Source: CAZDAM01 sp964503595
GTDB lineage: Bacteria > Muiribacteriota > UBA6191
Direction of reading: 5' to 3'
Length of the DNA: 28,383 bases
NCBI GenBank assembly: GCA_964503595.1
Contig: CAZDAM010000037.1
Span: forward strand, 1-28,383
The notes under the pieces were generated by a model. The model did no database searches, was not told the origin of the DNA, and was given only the letters and a program-made list of their open reading frames with translations. Every line of letters begins with the position of its first letter. Position 1 is the stretch's first letter. A program made the position numbers and the translations under genes. Shown in pieces: positions 21,359-28,383 of the stretch.

Positions 21359-23872
21359 ATGCGAAAACTACTTCTGGCTTTCTTGTTCATTGTATTCCAG
21401 CTTCCGGCAACCACAGGCTTCGGCCTGAACTCTTCGCTCTCAAACACCAGTCGCAGAAAATCCGATCGGCTCGAGGAAATACAGAAGGGCCTGGAAGATC
21501 TCAGAAACCGCAAGGAAGAGCGAGAAACCGAAAATCGGGCTCCCGATGCGATGGAATCCGAAAAAGACTCTGAAAAACAGGGTTCCATCGAAAAAGAAGA
21601 CCCAGCCCCAGAATTCGAGCTTCGTACTCTGACTCAGCTGGAGGCTCAGGAAGACAGCCCCCTGAGCACAGACTGGTTTGAATCTCTGACTCTTTATGGC
21701 ACCCATCTTTTTGATTCCATAAGCCCCCAGAATGCCCTGCCTCAGGATGTCCCTCCTTCCTACATCCTCGGCCCGGGTGACAAACTTTCCATTCATATCT
21801 GGAACCAGACCCAGGACGAAGCCTTTCTGACCGAAATCGACGCTTCCGGCAAAGCTCCTTTTCCTCTGGCAGGCGAAATCAGTCTTCAGGGAGTCAGCCT
21901 TGGAGTTCTTCCAGCTCACCTGAAAAACCGCCTTTCCTCCTATTACAAGGACATCCATGTCTCGGCCCAGATGACAGAGCTCCGACGATTCCCGGTCTAT
22001 CTGACCGGAGAGGTCAGGAATCCGGGGCTTCATCTGGTCAACGCCCTGACCACCCCCTTGCAGCTTCTCCTGCTCAAAGGTGGCCCCACTCAGAAGGCTT
22101 CCCTGAGAAAAATTGCCATCAAGCGCGACGCAGAAACTGCCGGGAAACTGGATCTCTATGCCTTTCTGATGCAGGGAGAAATCAGTGGTCTCTCCACCCT
22201 CAGGCCGGGAGATGTTGTCCATGTACCCCTGGCTGAACGCCGGGCAGCCATTGCCGGAAGAGTCAAACGGCCAGCTGTCTATGAACTTCATGAAAACACC
22301 ACGGCTCTGGAAGCCATTGAACTTGCCGGAGGCTTTGAAGCTGATGCAGATCGTTCCCTGATTCAGATCATCCGTTATAATCAGAATGGTCAGGCCGTCG
22401 TGGAAGATCTGACTCCCTGGTCCCAAAAACGGGAAATCCTGCATGATGGAGAAATTCTCCGGGTTCACCCCATGCGGGCAGTCATCCTCAACACCATTAC
22501 CATTTCCGGTAATGTCTATGCTCCCGGGTCTTATCAGTGGAGCTCCGGGATCACCCTTGGGGATCTGATCAAAAAGGCCCAGGGTATCAAACCCGAGACC
22601 TACCGCAAGGTTGTGGAAATCATCCGCGAGCTTCCCACACCAGCCAATGTCATGACTCAGGGCGATATCAACCTGAAATCCCAGTTTGAAACCATCAACG
22701 TATCTCTGGAGGAAGAACTCTCCACCAAAGGCAGAAAAGTAACCCTGAAACCCAAAGATAAGGTTCGGGTTTACCATCTGGATGAAGTTCAGTCTCCACC
22801 TGCAGTCGAGGTCAACGGAGAAGTCAGCAATCCCGGCAATTTTGATCTGAGAAAGGATATGCGGGTCCGGGATATTCTCCTCAAAGCCCAGATCAAAGAA
22901 TCCGCCCATCTTCTGTCCGGAGAAATCGCCCGCCAATCCCAAAATGGAATTGACATCCTGAAATTCAATGTCAAAATGGCCCTGGAAGGCCATGAAGATG
23001 CCAACCTTTATCTTCAGAACCTGGATGTCATTTCGATTCATCAGGATCCAAGAGTTGCCAATCAGGGACGTATCCGGCTGGAAGGTGAGGTTCGTTTTCC
23101 CGGAAACTATCTTTTCAAAACCGGTGATCGTCTGGCGGATCTCCTCAAGCGGGCCGGCGGGGTTTCGGATCAGGGATGGCTTCCGGGAGCCCGTCTCCTG
23201 AGAAAAAGCCTGCAAGCCCGCCAGCTTCGCTTAAGAGACCAGTTCATTGCCCGTGAAAAAGAATCCGTCCAGAACCTGAAGATTCAGGCTTCCCAGATAG
23301 ACAGTGAAAATGCCGCGGAAAAATCCGCCAATATTGAAGCCATTGATGAAGTCGGCCAGACTCTGGACAAACTCGCCAAAGTCGAGGTGAAAGGACGCCT
23401 GGCACTCAATTTCAGAGATATTCAGACCATTGAGGAAATCGAGAACAGTGAAACCAATATTGTTCTTGAAGATGGAGACACCTTTATCATTCCCACCATC
23501 CCATCCGATGTCACTATCGCCGGTCAGGTCTACTCCCCGGCTACGGTACTCTGGAAAAACGGATTCAGCGCCCAGGATTATATTGATCTGGCCGGAGGGT
23601 TCAGTGATAACGCTCATACAAACCGGATTTTCGTTCTCAAAGCCGATGGTTCCGCCATGCCAATCCGGGGAAAACGCCGCTCCACCCTCCGCTATGTATC
23701 CTCAGTGGAAGGCACTCAGAAAGATGTCCTGAATCAGGTTTCCTCGATTGAACCCGGGGACACCATTGTGGTTCCACTCAAACTGAAGCTTCCAAGAAAC
23801 CGGATGCGTGAGTCTTTGGATTCGATTTACAAGATGGCCGTGACTGTTGGTGCCCTGGGGAATATTTTCTAA
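21359..23872 (+). CDS. polysaccharide export / SLBB-repeat protein (Wza-like)
   Basis: Residues 1-20 are a signal peptide without a lipobox cysteine. Residues 30-100 are charged and probably flexible. A polysaccharide-export domain begins at PPSYILGPGDKLSIHIW (132-148). Six SLBB-type beta-grasp units follow, each opening with a G-E/N/Q-V-x2-P motif, near residues 217, 300, 384, 487, 576 and 721. Wza itself has fewer. A predicted helix (about 612-675) splits the last two units. The family forms or lines the outer-membrane channel for capsule or exopolysaccharide. I chose the ATG at 21359, with AAGGG five bases before it; an ATG at 21329 lacks a site and would place MNPLKKVRDT ahead of the signal. 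No Wzc-like kinase or glycosyltransferase is adjacent in the window. Confidence 0.88.
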   Translation: MRKLLLAFLFIVFQLPATTGFGLNSSLSNTSRRKSDRLEEIQKGLEDLRNRKEERETENRAPDAMESEKDSEKQGSIEKEDPAPEFELRTLTQLEAQEDSPLSTDWFESLTLYGTHLFDSISPQNALPQDVPPSYILGPGDKLSIHIWNQTQDEAFLTEIDASGKAPFPLAGEISLQGVSLGVLPAHLKNRLSSYYKDIHVSAQMTELRRFPVYLTGEVRNPGLHLVNALTTPLQLLLLKGGPTQKASLRKIAIKRDAETAGKLDLYAFLMQGEISGLSTLRPGDVVHVPLAERRAAIAGRVKRPAVYELHENTTALEAIELAGGFEADADRSLIQIIRYNQNGQAVVEDLTPWSQKREILHDGEILRVHPMRAVILNTITISGNVYAPGSYQWSSGITLGDLIKKAQGIKPETYRKVVEIIRELPTPANVMTQGDINLKSQFETINVSLEEELSTKGRKVTLKPKDKVRVYHLDEVQSPPAVEVNGEVSNPGNFDLRKDMRVRDILLKAQIKESAHLLSGEIARQSQNGIDILKFNVKMALEGHEDANLYLQNLDVISIHQDPRVANQGRIRLEGEVRFPGNYLFKTGDRLADLLKRAGGVSDQGWLPGARLLRKSLQARQLRLRDQFIAREKESVQNLKIQASQIDSENAAEKSANIEAIDEVGQTLDKLAKVEVKGRLALNFRDIQTIEEIENSETNIVLEDGDTFIIPTIPSDVTIAGQVYSPATVLWKNGFSAQDYIDLAGGFSDNAHTNRIFVLKADGSAMPIRGKRRSTLRYVSSVEGTQKDVLNQVSSIEPGDTIVVPLKLKLPRNRMRESLDSIYKMAVTVGALGNIF

Positions 23873-24399
23873 TTTCTCATGGGGCTTGCCAGAAAGCAGG
23901 CCCCCGTATCTTTCCACTCGATCCCAAGCTGGGAAGCAAGCCGCCCAAGAACCTTTCCCATCGACTCTTTCGGCTTCAGGGAAAAAGGCGCTTCATGTTC
24001 CCAGCTCTTCTGTTCCGTACCCAGAATAAAATTCACCCTGAAAGTCCTCGCAGCAAACCCCATAACCCGGATCGGCCTGGTTGCAAAACTCTCTCCCATC
24101 ACATCGCTCCCATAAGCAAGATCAAGTTCCAACTCTCCGGAAAAATCTCTTTCCCGAACCGTTTTGGTATCATAGACAAAGATGATGTCTGGCCGGATAT
24201 GCCAATGCAGGTCCGGATAGAGCATCAGGGCATCTTCCAGAACAGATTCAGGGCTATCTGCCCCGTAAACCTCACGGGTTGACTTTCTTAAATCTTCATC
24301 TGGAATACATAGTACAGCGGGTTTTCCAAACTCCCTCTGAATCAGTTCAGGCAATTCCTGCAAAAGGCACTGGGGCCAGAAAATCAGGTGTTTCTTCAT
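23869..24399 (-). CDS. conserved-looking small protein of unknown function
   Basis: Unrecognised 176-residue protein with no signal peptide or membrane segment, so probably cytoplasmic. The N-terminus MKKHLIFWPQCLL and the middle MLYPDLHWHIRPDIIFVYD suggest an alpha/beta fold with buried aromatic strands. AAGGAGG lies eight bases upstream of the ATG, a strong sign that it is translated. Its TAG stop (23869-23871) overlaps the TAA stop of the convergent SLBB gene (23870-23872), so the two transcripts must overlap. It is transcribed away from the small EutQ-motif gene and hemW. Confidence 0.75.
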   Translation of the reverse strand: MKKHLIFWPQCLLQELPELIQREFGKPAVLCIPDEDLRKSTREVYGADSPESVLEDALMLYPDLHWHIRPDIIFVYDTKTVRERDFSGELELDLAYGSDVMGESFATRPIRVMGFAARTFRVNFILGTEQKSWEHEAPFSLKPKESMGKVLGRLASQLGIEWKDTGACFLASPMRN

Positions 24400-24492
24400 A
24401 TCCGTTTCCTCCTTGTTCTCTGCCAGTCTGACTGAATTGCTTCCGTTGCCGGAAGAGCCGGAAAAATTCCTCCTGCACCCTCACTTTTTCCC

Positions 24493-24520
24493 TTCACCCA
24501 AACGGAGTGTTTGCTATACT
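24493..24520 (+). promoter_or_regulatory. promoter giving a leaderless mRNA
   Basis: TTCACC (24493-24498), a 16-bp spacer and TATACT (24515-24520), preceded by TTTGC, form a plausible sigma-70 promoter. Its expected start point is about 24526-24527, exactly the GTG of the next gene. No Shine-Dalgarno lies at a usable distance (GGAGTG is about 18 bases away). Confidence 0.55.
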
Positions 24521-24526
24521 GCGTCT

Positions 24527-24817
24527 GTGAAAATTACCGAAGAACTGATTCGCCAGATCGTGATTGAAGTCGTCGATCGCATCGAAGGCCTCAAAAGTCA
24601 GAATCCCCCTTCTCCAGGCCCCGTAAAGAAAGTCTGGAATTCTCCATTCCAACTCAGTGGACAGGAGGAGTTCCGGGGACGGGTTCTAACCGGTACAGAG
24701 GTCGAATCGGCCTTTCGCAGAGGGGTCCAGATTCTTCAGGTATCTCCCAAAGCCCTTCTTACTCCTCTGGCCGAAGAAAGAGCCCGGGATCTTGGTCTGA
24801 CCCTGAGCCGTGCCTGA
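24527..24817 (+). CDS. small protein with an EutQ-like N-terminal motif
   Basis: Starting at GTG 24527 (no ATG is available) the product has 96 residues. The N-terminal EELIRQIVIEVVDRIEGL is an amphipathic helix and is followed by a Pro/Ser linker. The C-terminal part, VLTGTEVESAFRRGVQILQVSPKALLTPLAEERARDLGLTL, follows the pattern seen at the start of EutQ and in other microcompartment-linked proteins (LIT-x2-D/E-V-x3-x-RG...ITP-x-A-x3-A-x2-G). A short helix plus linker is also how cargo is addressed to microcompartments. No shell protein is in the window, so a microcompartment role is only a suggestion. The frame overlaps hemW by eight bases, so the pair is co-transcribed. Confidence 0.65.
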   Translation: MKITEELIRQIVIEVVDRIEGLKSQNPPSPGPVKKVWNSPFQLSGQEEFRGRVLTGTEVESAFRRGVQILQVSPKALLTPLAEERARDLGLTLSRA

Positions 24818-25937
24818 ATCCATCGGGATCTATATCCACGTCCCTTTCTGCAAAGTCCGCTGCGCCTACTGTGATTTTGCGACCGATCTGGAAAAACCTG
24901 GCAACCGGAGAGACTGGCTGAACTGCCTTCTTCAGGAAATCACCCAGAGCCCCTATGCCCCGGTTCAAGTCGATAGCGTTTACTTTGGTGGTGGAACCCC
25001 AAGCCTTCTGAAGCCCGAAGAACTGCAGGAAATCCTTAAAGTGCTAGGAAACGCTTTCTCTATTGCAAAAAATGCTGAAATAACTCTGGAAGCCAATCCT
25101 GAAGCTGTCCATGAAGAAAGCCTCCACAATTGGAAGGAACTTGGTTTCAGCCGTTTTTCTGTCGGCATTCAGAGCCTGAATCCCAAAGAACTGAAAACAC
25201 TGGGACGGGGGCATCTCAAAGAAGAAAACCTCCAGGCAATCAAGAGCCTTTTGTCCTCCGGAGTGAATTTCAATCTGGATCTGATGCTTGGAATCCCCCA
25301 TCAGACAGAGGAAACACTTGCAGAAACATTGAAGGAACTTCCCCTTCACAAAATCCCCCATATCAGCTGCTATCTTTTAAGTGTCGAGGAGGAAGCCCCC
25401 TGGTTTTCTGCTGTCCAGGAGGGACGCATTCGGCCTGCCGATGAAGAGGCTACAGCCCAAATGTACCGGAACCTTCAAAAGACTCTGCCGGCATTCGGGC
25501 TCCACCAGTACGAAATCTCCGCCTGGGCCAGACAAAGCCGTCAGTCCCGCCACAACCTCAAATACTGGAAAAATCAGCCTTATCTGGGCTTTGGACCCAG
25601 CGCAGGAAGCTATCTCCGGCAAAGAAGAATCCAGAATCAACGTCGCCTTTCTGACTGGAAAAACCAGTGTGCGGGAAATCTTCCACCAGAATTTGATCAG
25701 ACTCTCTCATCTCAGGATACGATTCTGGAAACGATTATGCTACACTTCCGCCTTTCAGAGGGTGTTTCTGTCCATATTTTCGAAGTATGGGATCAGAAAT
25801 TTCCCGAGTTGAAGTTGCGCAATCGAAGACTCAGGCTTGAAAATCTGAAGCTCATAGAACTGGAGGCAGGCTTTCTCAGGATTCCAGAAAAGAACTTTCT
25901 CTTTGCGAATCGTGTGTATGCTGAATTTTTAGACTGA
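24810..25937 (+). CDS. hemW: radical SAM heme chaperone HemW
   Basis: HemW is related to the oxygen-independent coproporphyrinogen oxidase HemN but acts in heme delivery. The 375 residues fit HemW (~378) rather than HemN (~455). The iron-sulfur motif FCKVRCAYC (Cys14, Cys18, Cys21) has the C-x3-C-x2-C spacing, and GGGTPS (60-65) binds SAM. HNLKYWKNQPYLGFGPSAGSYL is the C-terminal HemW block. There is no HemN-type extension or extra N-terminal cysteine. The GTG at 24810 is the only start that leaves the normal N-terminus; its ribosome site is weak, so translation is probably coupled to the small gene it overlaps. Its stop overlaps the next ATG (TGATG). Confidence 0.93.
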   Translation: MPESIGIYIHVPFCKVRCAYCDFATDLEKPGNRRDWLNCLLQEITQSPYAPVQVDSVYFGGGTPSLLKPEELQEILKVLGNAFSIAKNAEITLEANPEAVHEESLHNWKELGFSRFSVGIQSLNPKELKTLGRGHLKEENLQAIKSLLSSGVNFNLDLMLGIPHQTEETLAETLKELPLHKIPHISCYLLSVEEEAPWFSAVQEGRIRPADEEATAQMYRNLQKTLPAFGLHQYEISAWARQSRQSRHNLKYWKNQPYLGFGPSAGSYLRQRRIQNQRRLSDWKNQCAGNLPPEFDQTLSSQDTILETIMLHFRLSEGVSVHIFEVWDQKFPELKLRNRRLRLENLKLIELEAGFLRIPEKNFLFANRVYAEFLD

Positions 25938-25956
25938 TGGATCCGTTTGCTATAGA
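25929..25956 (+). promoter_or_regulatory. possible internal promoter at the start of the TPR gene
   Basis: TTAGAC (25929-25934), a 16-bp spacer and TATAGA (25951-25956) could start transcription near 25963, four bases before an in-frame ATG at 25967. The -10 region repeats TTTGCTATA (25946-25954), seen also at 24510-24518 before the leaderless gene. The -35 is poor, so the call is tentative. Confidence 0.35.
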
Positions 25957-28383
25957 ATCTCGCCCCATGCGCGTCCAGCGCCCGGCCTCCGCTTGGGCCC
26001 CTGCCGTCTGCTCTGCCCTGATCTGGGGCTCGGGCCAGCTTTTCAACCGCGAAAAACGCAAAGCCCTGATTTTTCTGGGCGGACAGATCACCACAGTCCT
26101 TTACCTGAATGATTTCTACCACCAGTATGTCCTCTACCGGGTTATGGTTTCGCATTTTGGTCAGGTCCTCTGGACTTTGGCCATGATTCCCGCCGGCCTT
26201 GCCGCCCTAAGCCTGTGGGCTTTCAATATCCTGGACGCCTGGAGAATGGCCCAGTTTCTGGATGCCGTTGCTTACCGCACCATCACTTTGGAACATGACA
26301 TCCCCGGATGGGATTTTCGCCCGAATTCGGATCACCCTAAACCTCCCGGCATTCCTTTTCGGACAATCACCTGGCTTCTCGCGGCACTGGCTGTTGCTCA
26401 CTGGGCCATGCGCCCGGCCGGACCGGATGTCCAGATTCTGATCGCTTCCGTGGAAGAAACTCCGCATGATTTCGGGACCCGCAGAAAACTGATTGAGTTT
26501 TATCTCGCGGACAAACGTACCCGCCAGGCTCTTCTGGAAGCCGAGGACTATCTCGACAACTACCAGAAGCAGCTCAATCCAGGTCAAGTCCAATGGCTGA
26601 AGGCCGTCCTGGCAGGAAGGCCCCTGCCCCCTGTGCCCTCTGTCTCTGAATCAGGAAGCATGGGTTCTGATTTTGTTGTAGAAGCTGTTTTACAGGCCCC
26701 AACAGAGAAATGGGACCAGCTTTACGAAACCCTTTCTCCCCGTGAATTTGAGGAAAAAGCACTGGCCAGCCTGAGAAGACATCCTGATCAGCTGCGCCCG
26801 CTGGAACTTCTTCTGCACCAGTACGTAGATGCCCAGCGATGGGAAGATGTTCAGCGTTTAAGCCGCGAAGCCTTGAGAAGCCAGCCCCAGCTTCCATGGC
26901 TTCTTGAAGCTTCAGCTCTTGCAGAAAGCCGCCTGCTCCGACAAACCCGGGAAGCCGAAGCCCTGCCGGATCTCAATAATGCTGTCCTGGAAAAAACCCT
27001 GAAGAGTGCTATCCGGGCCTACCGTAGCGGAAATCTGACCGAAGCTTCCGATAAAATCGGGGAATATTTCCAGAAAGGCGGCAAAGAAAAGGAAGCCTGG
27101 CTTTTGAAAAATGCCGTTGCTTTTCAGAAACAGGATTACCCAAAAGCGGCTTCCACTCTGGAAAAAGCTCTGAAAATCTGGCCTGATGATTTTCTGTTTC
27201 AGTATTCCATGGGCAAGGCCCAGTACCGAATGGATCATTTCAGAGAAGCAGCCCACTGGTTTGAAAGCATTCTCAAAAAGGACCCCAACCGTACGGAAGT
27301 CCTCAAGAATCTGGGGTTGACCTACCGCAAACTCAATCAGATCGAAGAGTCCATTGCCCCCCTGACCCAGGCCCTGGAGCACGAACCTACCGATGATTCC
27401 ATCAAACTGCTGTTGGGCTTAAGCCTTCTGGAAACGGGAAAGTCCGATCTTGCTCTCAGGCATTTTCGGGAGCTGACTCTGAAAAGTCCGGATCATCCTC
27501 TGGTCGACTTTTACCGAGGCAGGGCGGAAGAAGCCCAGAACCTTCTTACCGATGCCCTCACATCCTACCGGCAGGTTCCACGTAATTCCCCTGTCCGTAC
27601 GGAAGCCCTGCAAAGGGCCAAATCTCTGGAAGAAAAGCTCAATCAGAGACAGCCCAGACCAGTAACCCCTCCCCCCCCGACTCAGGTCAGCCCCAGCCCT
27701 CGCCTGGCCCAAATTTCCCGCACTGCGTCCCTGCTGGAGGAAGCTGAGAAAGCATGGCAGGATGAAAGGCATGCTGAAGCCGCGTCTCTCTATCAATCCA
27801 TCCTCAAGGAAGAACCCACTCATTTCAGGGCTCTCTCCCAGCTGGGCCGCTGGGAATTTGAACAGCAGGGTTCTTACGAAAGGGCCAAAGTCTATCTGGA
27901 TCAGGCCCTAAGCCTCCGGCCCAGTGATATCTGGGTCAATCTCTCTTTGGGAGTCATCGCAAAAGCGATGGGCTCAAGCTATGATGCCATCCGTTATTTC
28001 GAGACCGTTCTCAAGCAGGAACCTACACAGCTGAACGCCAACTTCAACCTGGCCCTTCTCTACGAGGACCGGGGAGATCTGGAGCTGGCCAAGCAGTATT
28101 ATATCCAGGTCATCCGCCATCATCCCAATAATCTTCTGGCCTACAACTATTACGGTGATATCTGCTTCAATGAAGGAGATTTCCACCGGGCCACCGAACT
28201 TTATTCAGAAGTTCTGAAACAGGCTCCCTCGAATACGGGCATCCGCTTCAAACTTGCCCTGAGTCTGGAGAAAGAACGCAATTACCCGGCAGCTCTCTCC
28301 GAGCTTGAGGGCCTCAGAGCAGAATCCGGTGATGAGCCTATGGTCAGAGAAGAAATTGACTCTGCCATTGCCCGTGTCAAAAG
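25937..28383 (+). CDS. large membrane-anchored TPR-repeat protein (3' end beyond the window)
   Basis: The frame from ATG 25937 (TGATG overlap with hemW) is open to the window edge, giving at least 815 residues. An ATG at 25967 is an alternative start. An N-terminal block IWGSGQLFNREKRKALIFLG (29-48) recalls the small membrane domain (G-x-GQ ... K-x2) found in DUF5683/TM2-like proteins. It is followed by hydrophobic segments at about 75-98 and 143-158. The rest is helical: TPR-like units span about 385-520 and, after a Pro-rich linker (575-588, with a CCCCCCC run in the DNA), about 600-790. Examples are ALKIWPDDFLFQYSMGKAQYRMDHFREAAHWFESILKKDP and AKVYLDQALSLRPSDIWVNLSLGVIAKAMG, each cut at one repeat. 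Such proteins scaffold envelope complexes; the partner is unknown. Reverse-strand open frames here are shadows. Confidence 0.85.
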   Translation, partial: MDPFAIESRPMRVQRPASAWAPAVCSALIWGSGQLFNREKRKALIFLGGQITTVLYLNDFYHQYVLYRVMVSHFGQVLWTLAMIPAGLAALSLWAFNILDAWRMAQFLDAVAYRTITLEHDIPGWDFRPNSDHPKPPGIPFRTITWLLAALAVAHWAMRPAGPDVQILIASVEETPHDFGTRRKLIEFYLADKRTRQALLEAEDYLDNYQKQLNPGQVQWLKAVLAGRPLPPVPSVSESGSMGSDFVVEAVLQAPTEKWDQLYETLSPREFEEKALASLRRHPDQLRPLELLLHQYVDAQRWEDVQRLSREALRSQPQLPWLLEASALAESRLLRQTREAEALPDLNNAVLEKTLKSAIRAYRSGNLTEASDKIGEYFQKGGKEKEAWLLKNAVAFQKQDYPKAASTLEKALKIWPDDFLFQYSMGKAQYRMDHFREAAHWFESILKKDPNRTEVLKNLGLTYRKLNQIEESIAPLTQALEHEPTDDSIKLLLGLSLLETGKSDLALRHFRELTLKSPDHPLVDFYRGRAEEAQNLLTDALTSYRQVPRNSPVRTEALQRAKSLEEKLNQRQPRPVTPPPPTQVSPSPRLAQISRTASLLEEAEKAWQDERHAEAASLYQSILKEEPTHFRALSQLGRWEFEQQGSYERAKVYLDQALSLRPSDIWVNLSLGVIAKAMGSSYDAIRYFETVLKQEPTQLNANFNLALLYEDRGDLELAKQYYIQVIRHHPNNLLAYNYYGDICFNEGDFHRATELYSEVLKQAPSNTGIRFKLALSLEKERNYPAALSELEGLRAESGDEPMVREEIDSAIARVK

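Noticed and set aside
21440..23215. 591-codon open frame on the minus strand
   Set aside because: It is antisense to the SLBB export gene. The product is a Phe/Gly-rich mirror of that gene with no ribosome site or domain, so it is a shadow.
25793..28186. Several minus-strand open frames at the right end
   Set aside because: They are shadows of the long plus-strand TPR gene, which is open across the whole stretch and has clear repeats.
1..28383. CRISPR array, transposase, toxin-antitoxin or restriction island
   Set aside because: No spaced repeats, inverted-repeat-bounded elements or recognisable mobile or defence genes, apart from the HNH tail at the left edge, which is too short to interpret.

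Overview
The window looks like chromosomal DNA of a diderm (LPS-making) Gram-negative bacterium. The evidence is a Kdo transferase (WaaA), an LpxL-type lipid A acyltransferase, an outer-membrane barrel protein, a lipoprotein with a lipobox and a Wza-like SLBB export protein. Base composition is about half G+C by eye. Genes are packed tightly, with many TGATG or 4-base overlaps. The single tRNA does not encode its CCA end, which argues against an E. coli-like gammaproteobacterium. A deltaproteobacterial or Bdellovibrionota-like lineage is my guess, but the sequence alone does not prove it. I see no prophage, transposon, CRISPR array or defence island.

Layout. 1-68: the tail of an HNH nuclease gene, followed by a palindrome-rich gap. 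150-3413 (minus): selD, acs and a small unknown gene. 3620-8857 (plus): the conserved prkA - DUF444 (yeaH-like) - spoVR set, with a gene for a small exported four-cysteine protein inserted before spoVR; terminators and a perfect 20-bp tandem repeat follow. 9133-12723 (minus): ftsH, a DCC thiol-oxidoreductase-like gene and a secreted protein. Divergent from ftsH is a gene for a metallo-beta-lactamase-fold protein fused to cyclic-nucleotide-binding domains (12925-15075). 15084-18421 (minus): lpxL, waaA and a tyrosine-rich secreted protein. Divergent from lpxL are a lipoprotein and an outer-membrane barrel (18473-20973). 21104-21177 (minus): tRNA-Arg(CCU) with a good promoter. 21359-23872 (plus): an export protein with six SLBB-type repeats, converging on a small unknown gene (23869-24399, minus). 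24527-28383 (plus): a small protein with an EutQ-like motif, hemW, and a very long membrane-anchored TPR protein that runs off the right edge.

How the genes work together. The prkA/DUF444/spoVR genes form a stress and stationary-phase kinase module known from many bacteria. lpxL and waaA make the lipid A-Kdo core of LPS. FtsH handles membrane protein quality control. SelD supplies selenophosphate, although no other selenium gene is visible here. Acs activates acetate. HemW is the heme-trafficking radical-SAM paralogue of HemN.

The observations most worth checking are: the intrinsic terminator embedded in the first codons of the DCC gene behind ftsH; the apparently leaderless GTG gene before hemW, with a second copy of its TTTGCTATA -10 region before the TPR gene; the exported protein inside the prkA operon; and the MBL plus cyclic-nucleotide-binding fusion. 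I found no clearly new multi-gene system.
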